From Anomaloglossus baeobatrachus (Eukaryota; Chordata; Amphibia; Anura; Aromobatidae): a DNA stretch of 64,000 nucleotides. Each line of letters starts with the position of its first letter. Positions within the stretch are counted from its first letter, which is position 1. The position numbers and the translations under genes were made by a program. Shown here one piece after another: positions 11,548 to 19,828 of this stretch. The notes beneath the pieces were generated by a model that did not search any database, had not been told where the DNA came from, and saw nothing but the letters and a program-made list of their open reading frames with translations. The stretch is taken from assembly GCF_048569485.1 (NCBI RefSeq), contig NC_134355.1, positions 557,468,642 through 557,532,641 of the forward strand. The letters run 5' to 3'.

Positions 11548-13215
11548 ATGTCGTCCACAAATAGCAAGGGTGCCAAAGCACAGACTTACTATGCTGCCTG
11601 TGCAGCATGTACGGCTATACTGCCGGCAGGTTCCACTGACCCTCATTGTGTGCAATGCTCGGCCCCTGTGGCACTTTCTCAGCCGGAGCCTCTGCTAAGG
11701 GTGACCCAGGGAGATCCACCTGTTAACACTGTCCAGGTGACAGGGACGGAGTTTGCAGTTTTTACTGATAGACTTTCTGAGACTATGGCTAAGATATTAG
11801 AAGCCTTGCAGTCCAGGCCGGCATCTCAAGCCAGGGGCACTGTGGAATCATTGCCCCCTGGTCCCCCTCAGTTGGAACAGCAATGTCCTCCCGGGGTGTC
11901 TCATGGATCCCAGGGTGAGGTCTCTGACACGGACCGCAGCCCCAGACCAATTAAGCGAGCTCGCTATGATATCCCCTCGACATCATCACAATGTTCAGGG
12001 TCTCAGCGAGAGGACTCTCTGTATGATGAAGCGGAGGTAGCTGATCAGGATTCTGATCCTGAAGCCGCTCTCAACCTTGATACTCATGATGGGGACGCCA
12101 TAGTGAATGATCTCATTGCGTCCATCAATGAAATGTTGGATATTTCTCCCTCAGCTCCTCCAGTGGAGGAGTCAGCTTCTCAGCAGGAGAAATTCCGTTT
12201 CAGGTTTCCCAAGCGTACAAAGAGTATGTTTCTGGACCACTCTGACTTCAGAGAGGCAGTCCAGAAACACCGAGCTTGTCCAGATAAGCGTTTTTCAAAG
12301 CGCCTTAAGGATACGCGTTACCCTTTCCCCCCTGACGTGGTCAAGGGCTGGACTCAGTGTCCCAAGGTGGATCCTCCAATCTCCAGACTGGCGGCTAGAT
12401 CCATAGTTGCAGTGGAAGATGGAGCTTCACTCAAGGATGCCACTGACAGACAGATGGAGCTCTGGCTGAAATCCATCTATGAAGCTATCGGCGCGTCTTT
12501 TGCTCCAGCATTCGCAGCCGTATGGGCACTCCAAGCTATCTCAGCTGGTCAGGCGCAAATTGACGCACTCACACGTACGTCTGCGCCGCAGGTGGCGTCC
12601 ATAACCTCTCAAACGTCGGCATTTGCGTCCTACGCTATCAATGCTGTCCTGGACTCTGCGAGCCGTACGGCGGTTGCAGCCGACAATTCGGTGGCAATAC
12701 GCAGGGCCTTGTGGCTGCGGGAATGGAAGGCAGATTCGGCTTCCAAAAAGTGCTTAACTGGATTGCCATTTTCTGGCGACCGTTTGTTTGGTGAGAGATT
12801 GGATGAAATCATCAAACAATCCAAGGAAAGGAAACATCCTTACCCCAGGCCAAACCAAAAACACCCCAACAGAGGAGGGGACAGTCGAGGTTTCGGTCCT
12901 TTCGGGGTGCGGGCAGGTCCCAATTCTCCTCGTCCAAAAGGCCTCAGAAGGATCAGAGGAACTCCGATGCATGGCGGTCTAAATCACGCCCTAAAAAGAC
13001 CGCCGGAGGTGCCGCTACCAAGGCGACTTCCTCATGACTTGCGGCCTCCTCACACCGCATCCTCGGTCGGTGGCAGGCTCTCCCGCTTTTGCGACACCTG
13101 GCTGCCACAAGTAAAAGACCGTTGGGTGAGAGACATTCTGTCTCACGGTTACAGGATAGAGTTCAGCTCTCGTCCTCCGACTCGATTCTTCAGAACATCT
13201 CCGCCTCCCGAGTGA
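11548..13215 (+). CDS. DIRS B gag-like protein
   Basis: A long open frame starting near MSSTNSKGAKAQ. The N-terminus has a Cys cluster (CAAC ... HCVQC) that could bind zinc, followed by an acidic Ser/Pro-rich linker (about residues 50-190) and a conserved core with KRTKSMFLDHSDF, CPDKRFSKR, YPFPPDVVKGW and FAAVWALQAIS. The C-terminus is basic and Arg/Pro-rich. The first protein of DIRS elements is presumed to package RNA; that role is inferred from position. The same core recurs in elements C, D, F, G and H. Confidence 0.8.
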   Translation: MSSTNSKGAKAQTYYAACAACTAILPAGSTDPHCVQCSAPVALSQPEPLLRVTQGDPPVNTVQVTGTEFAVFTDRLSETMAKILEALQSRPASQARGTVESLPPGPPQLEQQCPPGVSHGSQGEVSDTDRSPRPIKRARYDIPSTSSQCSGSQREDSLYDEAEVADQDSDPEAALNLDTHDGDAIVNDLIASINEMLDISPSAPPVEESASQQEKFRFRFPKRTKSMFLDHSDFREAVQKHRACPDKRFSKRLKDTRYPFPPDVVKGWTQCPKVDPPISRLAARSIVAVEDGASLKDATDRQMELWLKSIYEAIGASFAPAFAAVWALQAISAGQAQIDALTRTSAPQVASITSQTSAFASYAINAVLDSASRTAVAADNSVAIRRALWLREWKADSASKKCLTGLPFSGDRLFGERLDEIIKQSKERKHPYPRPNQKHPNRGGDSRGFGPFGVRAGPNSPRPKGLRRIRGTPMHGGLNHALKRPPEVPLPRRLPHDLRPPHTASSVGGRLSRFCDTWLPQVKDRWVRDILSHGYRIEFSSRPPTRFFRTSPPPE

Positions 13216-13236
13216 GCCGAGGCTCTTCTACAGGCG

Positions 13237-14934
13237 GTGGGCATTCTGAAGGCAGAAGGAGTGGTGGTCCCGGTTCCTCTTCAGCAACAGGGTCACGGTT
13301 TCTACTCCAACCTGTTTGTGGTTCCAAAGAAGGACGGGTCCTTCCGTCCTGTTTTGGACCTAAAACTGCTCAACAAACACGTAAGGACCAGGAGGTTCCA
13401 GATGGAATCCCTCCGCTCCGTCATCGCCTCAATGTCCCAAGGAGATTTCCTAGCATCGATCGATATCAAGGATGCTTATCTCCACGTACCAATTGCTCCA
13501 GAGCATCAGCGCTTCTTGCGCTTCGCCATAGCAAACGAACACCTTCATTTCGCGGCACTGCCGTTCGGCCTGGCGACAGCCCCAAGGGTTTTCACCAAGG
13601 TCATGGCTACAGTAGTTGCGGTCCTACACTCTCAGGGTCACTCTGTGATACCTTACTTAGACGATCTGCTGGTCAAGGCACCCTCTCAAGAGGCATGCCA
13701 ACACAGCCTCAACGTTACTCTGGAGATTCTCCAGAGTTTCGGGTGGATCATCAATTTTCCAAAGTCAAATCTGACACCGGTCCAATCGCTGACATATCTT
13801 GGCATGGAGTTTCATACTCTTCCAGCGATAGTGAAGCTTCCGCTGGACAAACAGCGTTCACTACAGACAGGGGTGCAATCTCTCCTTCAAGGTCGGTCAC
13901 ACCCCTTGAGGCGTCTCATGCACTTCCTGGGGAAGATGGTGGCAGCAATGGAAGCAGTCCCTTTCGCGCAGTTTCACCTACGTCCTCTTCAATGGGACAT
14001 CCTACGCAAGTGGGACAGGAGGCCGACGTCCCTGGACAGGCACGTCTCCCTCTCTCAAGCAACCAAAGCTTCCCTTCGGTGGTGGCTTCTTCCCACCTCA
14101 TTATCGAATGGGAAATCCTTCCTACCCCCATCCTGGGCGGTGGTCACGACGGACGCGAGCCTGTCAGGGTGGGGAGCAGTTTTTCTCCACCACAGGGCTC
14201 AGGGTACGTGGACTCAGCAAGAGTCCTCACTTCAGATCAATGTTCTGGAGATCAGGGCAGTGTATCTTGCCCTAAAAGCGTTCCAGCAGTGGCTGGAAGG
14301 CAAGCAGATCCGAATTCAGTCGGACAACTCCACAGCGGTGGCTTACATCAACCACCAAGGTGGGACACGCAGTCGGCAAGCGTTCCAGGAAGTCCGGCGG
14401 ATTCTGCTGTGGGTGGAAGACACAGCATCCACCATATCCGCAGTTCACATCCCGGGCGTAGAAAATTGGGAAGCAGATTTTCTCAGTCGCCAGGGCATGG
14501 ACGCAGGGGAATGGTCCCTTCACCCGGACGTGTTTCAGGAGATCTGTTGCCGCTGGGGGATGCCGGACGTCGACCTAATGGCGTCACGGCACAACAACAA
14601 GGTCCCAACATTCATGGCTCGATCTCAAGATCACAGAGCTCTGGCGGCAGACGCCTTAGTTCAGGATTGGTCGCAGTTTCAGCTTCCTTATGTGTTTCCT
14701 CCTCTGGCACTGTTGCCCAGAGTGTTACGCAAGATCAGGGCCGACTGCCGCCGCGCCATCCTCGTCGCTCCAGACTGGCCGAGGAGGTCGTGGTACCCGG
14801 ATCTGTGGCATCTCACGGTCGGTCAACCGTGGGCACTGCCAGACCGACCAGATTTGCTGTCTCAAGGGCCGTTTTTCCATCTGAATTCTGCGGCCCTCAA
14901 CCTGACTGTGTGGCCATTGAGTCCTGGATCCTAG
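13237..14934 (+). CDS. DIRS B reverse transcriptase / RNase H / methyltransferase-like protein
   Basis: RT motifs are visible: KKDGSFRPVLDLKLLN, SIDIKDAYLHVPI, LPFGLATAPRVFTK and the catalytic YLDDLL. RNase H follows with TTDASLSGWG, INVLEIRAVYLAL, QSDNSTAVAYINHQGG and HIPGVENWEADFLSR. The tail (PDVDLMASRHNNKVP ... VFPPLALLPRVL) matches the region annotated in DIRS elements as methyltransferase-like; its function is unproven. The annotated start is the first Met, but homology begins upstream. The same DNA is open in the recombinase frame. Confidence 0.88.
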   Translation: MGILKAEGVVVPVPLQQQGHGFYSNLFVVPKKDGSFRPVLDLKLLNKHVRTRRFQMESLRSVIASMSQGDFLASIDIKDAYLHVPIAPEHQRFLRFAIANEHLHFAALPFGLATAPRVFTKVMATVVAVLHSQGHSVIPYLDDLLVKAPSQEACQHSLNVTLEILQSFGWIINFPKSNLTPVQSLTYLGMEFHTLPAIVKLPLDKQRSLQTGVQSLLQGRSHPLRRLMHFLGKMVAAMEAVPFAQFHLRPLQWDILRKWDRRPTSLDRHVSLSQATKASLRWWLLPTSLSNGKSFLPPSWAVVTTDASLSGWGAVFLHHRAQGTWTQQESSLQINVLEIRAVYLALKAFQQWLEGKQIRIQSDNSTAVAYINHQGGTRSRQAFQEVRRILLWVEDTASTISAVHIPGVENWEADFLSRQGMDAGEWSLHPDVFQEICCRWGMPDVDLMASRHNNKVPTFMARSQDHRALAADALVQDWSQFQLPYVFPPLALLPRVLRKIRADCRRAILVAPDWPRRSWYPDLWHLTVGQPWALPDRPDLLSQGPFFHLNSAALNLTVWPLSPGS

Positions 14935-15659
14935 CGGTCCCTCCTTACAAGCGGCCGTTAGAACCCTGGGATCTGAACAGGGTGCTGATGGTTCTTCAGA
15001 AACCACCGTTCGAGCCAATGAGGGATATTTCGCTCGCACGCCTTTCGCAGAAAGTGGTTTTTCTAGTAGCAGTCACCTCACTTCGGAGAGTGTCTGAGTT
15101 GGCAGCGTTATCATGCAAAGCTCCTTTCCTGGTGTTTCACCAGGACAAGGTGGTTCTGCGTCCGGTTCCGGAATTCCTCCCTAAGGTGGTATCCCCTTTT
15201 CATCTCAATCAGGACATCTCCTTACCCTCGTTTTGTCCTCATCCAGTTCACCAATGTGAAAAGGATTTGCACTTGTTAGATCTGGTGAGAGCACTCAGAC
15301 TCTACATTTCTCGTACGGCGCCCCTGCGCCGCTTGGATGCACTCTTTGTCCTTGTCGCTGGCCAGCGTAAAGGGACACAAGCTTCCAAATCAACCCTGGC
15401 TCGGTGGATTAAGGAACCAATTCTCGAAGCTTACCGTTCCTCGGGGCTTCCGGTTCCCTCAGGACTGAAGGCCCATTCTACTAGGGCCGTGGGAGCGTCC
15501 TGGGCCTTGCGACACCAGGCTACGGCTCAGCAGGTGTGTCAGGCAGCTACCTGGTCGAGCCTGCACACTTTCACGAAACACTATCAAGTGCATACCTATG
15601 CTTCGGCAGATGCCAGCCTAGGTAGGCAAGTCCTTCAGGCGGCAGTGGCCCACCTGTAG
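14900..15659 (+). CDS. DIRS B tyrosine recombinase
   Basis: The C-terminal catalytic core of a tyrosine recombinase: an Arg box TSLRRVSEL, the HxxR box KAHSTRAVGASWA and the nucleophile context HTFTKHYQVH. In DIRS elements this enzyme integrates a circular DNA intermediate without target duplication. Its frame stays open upstream from 13089, overlapping the RT frame. Confidence 0.87.
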
Positions 15660-15803
15660 GACGGAGCCGTTACGGCTCTATTATGAGGTATTATTTACCC
15701 ACCCAGGGACTGCTTTTGGACGTCCCAATTGTCTGGGTCTCCCAATGGAGCGCCAAAGAAGAAGGGAATTTTGTATACTTACCGTAAATTCCTTTTCTTC
15801 TAG

Positions 15804-16101
15804 CTCCAATTGGGAGACCCAGCACCCGCCCCTGTTTTTTGTATACACATGTTGTTCATGTTAAATGGTTTCAGTTCTCCGATATTCCTTCGGATTGAAT
15901 TTACTTTAAACCAGTTATAATTTTTCCTCCTTCTGGATTTTGCACCAAAACTGATGAGCCCGTAGCAGCACGGGGGGTGTATAGGCTGAAGGGGAGGGGC
16001 TTTACACTTTTAGTGTAATACTTTGTGTGGCCTCCGGAGGCATAGCTATACACCCAATTGTCTGGGTCTCCCAATTGGAGCTAGAAGAAAAGGAATTTAC
16101 G
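15804..16101 (+). promoter_or_regulatory. Exon-like terminal cassette of DIRS B bounded by splice-site consensus
   Basis: The plus strand has a pyrimidine tract and AG (TTCCTTTTCTTCTAG ending at 15803) and a near-perfect donor (ACG then GTAAGTAA from 16102). Because the flanks are inverted repeats, the minus strand shows the same acceptor-donor pair. Use in splicing is inferred from consensus only. Confidence 0.5.
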
Positions 16102-16124
16102 GTAAGTAAACAAAATTCCCTTCT

Positions 16125-16506
16125 TTTCTTTGTCGCTCCATTGGGAGACCCAGACAATTGGGACGTCCAAGAGCAGTCCCTGGGTGGGTAAAAGAATACC
16201 TCAATAAAAGGAGCCGAAAACGGCCCCCTCTTACAGGTGGGCAACCGCCGCCTGGAGGACTCGCCTACCTAGACTGGCGTCTGCCGAAGCATAGGCATGC
16301 ACTTGATAGTGCTTCGTGAAAGTGTGCAGACTAGACCACGTAGCTGCCTGACACACCTGCTGAGCCGTCGCCCGGTGCCGCAAAGCCCAGGACGCACCTA
16401 CGGCTCTGATAGAATGGGCTTTCAACCCTGAAGGAAGTGGAAGCCCAGAAGAACGGTAGGCCTCGAGAATCGGTTCCTTGATCCACCGAGCCAAGGTTGA
16501 CTTGGA
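16125..16506 (-). mobile_element. DIRS derivative A, left copy, recombinase-side segment (fossil)
   Basis: Continuation of A after B: the inner half of the ICR (CTTTGTCGCTCCATTGGGAG) followed by antisense tyrosine recombinase sequence (16231-16506, including the HSIRAVGASWALRH and HTFTKHYQVH boxes). It is cut at 16506 by the PLE; the continuation is at 24061 in the right copy. Confidence 0.85.
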
Positions 16507-17756
16507 TAGATAATAAAACAAGCGCACTATGAGAAGCACCCGTGGAATCCTTTTAGCGTTTAAAAAATTAGAATTGCTCACCTTTGTTGGTTGTGCGCCC
16601 CGCACAACTTCAGTGAAGGCTAATCAGTCTGGAGTTCCTCCGAACAGATCCTATGTCCAGGCTTCCAACATCCAGATTGTGGGTATCGTTGTCGGCTACT
16701 GATTTCCACCGGCACCATGGAAATCAGGTTCTTGTTCCTCTCTCCTCCAGCTAACCAGCTGGATTTTTTGATATGTCAGCAGGTCCTTTGCTGCTAATAC
16801 CGATTCCCAACAGGGAGGGGGTAAATGGATAATTCTTTCGGTCTAATATAGCGCAAAAAGGATATTTGCTGATATTAATTATTTGAACTTTATTGAATAG
16901 GCACTCCTATTATTACAACGCGTTTCAGCAGAGTTGCTTTCATCAGGTAAAATAGGAGTAGTATAAAAGGAGCAGTATAAAACTTCTTATATAGATTAAA
17001 AGGTGGACCTTTTGGGTGTGCCGCTACTTGATCATTGAAATTTTAACCCTTAGAGTCCCTGATGATCAAAGCTCACATCAGAGTATTAAATTAGTGATTA
17101 CAAGAATATAAAAGTCACTATACATTATTAAATTAGATAAAACATATATTATATGATAATATATTATCAATGAACAATATATTAAAATAATATTAAAACC
17201 ATTTTTATAACCTTGTTATTTTCCAAATATATAAAAAAATATAATATAATATAATAAACTCCACAATTTATAATGATAATAATTAAATAAATATACTAAG
17301 AATAAATATAATAAAATATCTTTAAAGGATTCATTAAATATCTATCTTTGTGACATCAATTATTCATATACATATATATTCATACATATATATAAAAAAG
17401 AAAAAGAAAAAAAAAACACAAGTGGAGGAGAAGAAAAAAAAAATAAATAAAAATATAAATGTAATTATTTGTCTACTGTTTAGCAACATTGTCTAGTGTT
17501 AAATTATGTCCTTCTGGGGCCAAAGTGCCTAGTTTATATATCCAATAACTTTCTTTCTTAATCAATTTTGCTAATAGATCTTGTTCAGTGCTGTTTATTT
17601 GATCTATAATAATTAGTGTCATTTTGCTCGGGTCTTTATTGTGTGTGCTATTATAATGTTTGGAGATACTATGTAATTGGTATCCCAATCTTATATTTTG
17701 ACGGTGTTTATTCAGTCTCTGGTGCATTTGTTGTACTGTCCGTCCAACATATTGGA
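16507..17756 (-). repeat. PLE pseudo-LTR, downstream copy
   Basis: Starts TAGATAATAAAACAAGCGCA, matching 21420 onwards. It is AT-rich between about 17050 and 17460. It includes the 3' end of the endonuclease frame and a hammerhead at 16903-16959. It differs from the other copy at only a handful of positions and in the length of an A-rich tract near 17440. Confidence 0.9.
16903..16959 (-). ncRNA. Hammerhead ribozyme, type I, downstream pseudo-LTR
   Basis: Read on the minus strand: helix I strand ACTCCTATTTTAC, core CTGATGA, helix II AGCA/TGCT with loop ACTC (one extra A before it), core GAAA, a tiny helix III around CGCG, then TT and the second helix I strand GTAATAATAGGAGT. Helix I pairs over 13 bp with one bulged T. 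Predicted cleavage is after GTT, between plus positions 16917 and 16916. The self-complementary ACGCGT at helix III fits the dimer-dependent hammerheads known from PLEs. Confidence 0.88.
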
Positions 17757-17994
17757 TACCGCATGGACATTCCAATAAATAGATTACATATTTTGATTTA
17801 CAGTTCAAATTAAATTTTATTGGGAACGTTTCACCTGTAGTTGCCGATGTGAAGGTCTTTGCACCTTTGGCAATCACTTTGCAGCACAGACATTTGGATG
17901 TTTGACACTGGTAGCATCCATTTCTGTTGGAATTTTCTGGTATGTGTGTTTTTAGTTTTATTGTCGTGTTGCTGGGTGCAACCAAGTTCCCCAA
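17473..17994 (-). CDS. PLE GIY-YIG endonuclease
   Basis: A 173-residue frame. A Cys cluster (GCYQCQTSKCLCC) near residues 27-40 may bind zinc and precedes the GIY-YIG nuclease: YVIYLLECPCGIQYVGRT, the Arg-containing QRLNKHRQNI, and the Glu in KKESYWIYKLGTLAPEG. In PLEs this domain nicks the target for reverse transcription. It overlaps the end of the RT frame in another frame at an A-rich tract. The last part is duplicated in the upstream pseudo-LTR. Confidence 0.88.
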   Translation of the reverse strand: MGNLVAPSNTTIKLKTHIPENSNRNGCYQCQTSKCLCCKVIAKGAKTFTSATTGETFPIKFNLNCKSKYVIYLLECPCGIQYVGRTVQQMHQRLNKHRQNIRLGYQLHSISKHYNSTHNKDPSKMTLIIIDQINSTEQDLLAKLIKKESYWIYKLGTLAPEGHNLTLDNVAKQ

Positions 17995-19661
17995 GTTTTT
18001 ATTTTTTTTTTATATATAATAATGGGGTTTTTTGGCATATGTACCGATAAGACTGGATCTCCCTTCAAAATGAACCAGTATTTTTTCATTAAATTTTCTA
18101 TAATTGTTCGTGATTGACAATAAGTAGTCACCAAACTCCATTTCATGAACTGAGTCGTATCATTTTTTTCGTTTTTTTCGTTGATGTTCATGTGGATATT
18201 AGTTTTAGGTTTTATACAGATCTCTTGTGAGAGGGAATTTGTTTTCTTATAGGCATCATATATTAGTTTTTTTGGATACCCTTTTTCCAGGAACCGTTTT
18301 TTTAGAATTTTTGATTCAGTTCTGAAATTATCATCATCTGTGCAGTTTTTTCTCACCCTTCTGTATTGTCCATAAGGGATATTTTGGATCCATTTGGGGA
18401 GGTGACCACTATTAAATCTCAAATAGCTATTGACATCTACTGGTTTGAAGAAGGTTGATGTTGTAATCTTTCCCTTTTCATCCACCATAATTTGTATATC
18501 CAAAAATTGGATTCTCTTGTCTGAATGTGTAGCTGTGAAAGATATTCCCCAATCATTCTTATTAAGGTCCCTTACAAATTCTTCCATCATTTTAACTGGG
18601 CCTTTCCAGATCAAGAACAGGTCATCTATGAAGCGACGGTATATTAATATATGTTCCGCATATTTAGACTGTATAATGGAGAGTGACTCAAACGCACCCA
18701 TAAAAATATTTGCGTAACTGGGTGCGAATCTAGCCCCCATTGCACAGCCTTTGATTTGCTTATAGTAGGAACCTTCAAAGGTAAAAACATTATTTTCGAA
18801 TATAAATTCAATTGCTGTTAGTAAAAATATTTTTTGAGAGTTGGATATTTCTATGTCTCTGGATAGTACCGCTTCAATTGCTTGTAAACCCTTATCATGT
18901 GCTATATTATTATACAAAGCGCAAACATCTAGTGTTAGAAGGGTGCTGTTCTCTAATAGAGGTAGCTCCATCAATTCTCTAATCAATTGCGTGGAATCTT
19001 TTAAATAAGAATCCAATTTCAGTACGTAACTTTGAAGGAATAGATCTATATAGTGGGATAGGTGACTTGTTATGGAATTTATACCCAAAATAATTGGGCG
19101 GCCTGGGGGATTTTTGGGATCTTTATGTATCTTGGGTAAAAAGTAAAAAAATGGTATTGAATAAAGAGTTATGTCAAGAAATTTTTTCTCTTTTTTATTC
19201 AATAACTCTTTTTGGTGGGCCTCTTGAATAATTTTCTTATATTCATGAAGAATTTGTGCTGAAGGGTCTTTCTCCAAACATTCATAATATATTGGATCAT
19301 GGAGTATCTTAAACCCTTCATTAATGTACCATGTTCGATCCATTATTACTATGCCTCCTCCTTTGTCCGCTCTTTTAATGATTATATTTTTATTCTCACG
19401 TAATGTTGTGATAGCTTTTCTTTCTTCATGGGTTGAATTGTTTCTTTTTTTAGGGGGGATAATAGTTCGGATATCCTTTAGTATTAGCTGTTGAAAGGTC
19501 TCGATATGAGAACCTTTATGATGTAAAGGATAAAATTTACTTTTAACATTTTTCGGATTTACATGTTTTGCCTGGCTAGGTAATCTTTCAGTATCAATTT
19601 GTTCTTGTATAGGGCAATTCCCTTGTTTTCCCTTTTCCTCTATTAAAAAGTGGCGTTGCAC
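17958..19661 (-). CDS. PLE reverse transcriptase
   Basis: A 567-residue frame with N-terminal PLE motif IIIKRADKGGGIVIMD, then FYFLPKIHKDPKNPPGRPI, LLTLDVCALYNNIAHDKG, QIKGCAMGARFAPSYANIFM and the catalytic region YRRFIDDLFLIW. This is the telomerase-like RT of Penelope elements. RT-type sequence continues in frame upstream of the first Met to about 19830, so the true start may be non-AUG or reached from ORF1. Neighbours are ORF1 upstream and the endonuclease downstream. Confidence 0.9.
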   Translation of the reverse strand: MQRHFLIEEKGKQGNCPIQEQIDTERLPSQAKHVNPKNVKSKFYPLHHKGSHIETFQQLILKDIRTIIPPKKRNNSTHEERKAITTLRENKNIIIKRADKGGGIVIMDRTWYINEGFKILHDPIYYECLEKDPSAQILHEYKKIIQEAHQKELLNKKEKKFLDITLYSIPFFYFLPKIHKDPKNPPGRPIILGINSITSHLSHYIDLFLQSYVLKLDSYLKDSTQLIRELMELPLLENSTLLTLDVCALYNNIAHDKGLQAIEAVLSRDIEISNSQKIFLLTAIEFIFENNVFTFEGSYYKQIKGCAMGARFAPSYANIFMGAFESLSIIQSKYAEHILIYRRFIDDLFLIWKGPVKMMEEFVRDLNKNDWGISFTATHSDKRIQFLDIQIMVDEKGKITTSTFFKPVDVNSYLRFNSGHLPKWIQNIPYGQYRRVRKNCTDDDNFRTESKILKKRFLEKGYPKKLIYDAYKKTNSLSQEICIKPKTNIHMNINEKNEKNDTTQFMKWSLVTTYCQSRTIIENLMKKYWFILKGDPVLSVHMPKNPIIIYKKKIKTWGTWLHPATRQ

Positions 19662-19828
19662 TGTTAATTTTTTAAAAAATTCATTCAGGTCAAGGTATAC
19701 TGCAAAATTGTCAAGGCTTGAGGTTGGGCTAAAGGAGAGACCGTGTTCAAGTAGAGATTTTTCATTATTGGATAATTTATAGCTGGAGATATTAAATACC
19801 CCTATTGTTTCTTTCCTTAATGTTTCAT

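Larger units (their letters stand above)
10354..16124 (+). mobile_element. DIRS retrotransposon B (subfamily 1), close to whole
   Basis: A tyrosine-recombinase retrotransposon of about 5.77 kb inserted into the ICR of element A. Parts in order: 5' ITR 10354-10510; gag-like region; RT/RNase H/methyltransferase-like region; tyrosine recombinase; ICR about 15724-15822; 3' ITR 15951-16124. The left half of the ICR is complementary to the 5' terminus (CTTTGGCGCTCCATTGGGAG) and the right half to the 3' terminus, the arrangement known for DIRS-1 that templates circle formation. Long open frames suggest a young copy with few breaks. Confidence 0.93.
9348..16506 (+). repeat. Left copy of the 1.39-kb direct duplication flanking the PLE (contains DIRS B)
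   Basis: After removing DIRS B (10354-16124) this copy is about 1387 bp, covering the right part of MITE copy 2, spacer, and part of DIRS derivative A. It matches 22672-24060 with only about 1% differences by eye (for example CCTGAGCGCTG against CCTGAGAGCTG). The left copy ends exactly where the PLE begins and the right copy begins exactly where the PLE ends, as in a target-site duplication but far larger than usual. Confidence 0.85.

Noticed and set aside
12630-12972. Short minus-strand frames within DIRS B
   Set aside because: They are shadows of the gag frame with no similarity of their own.
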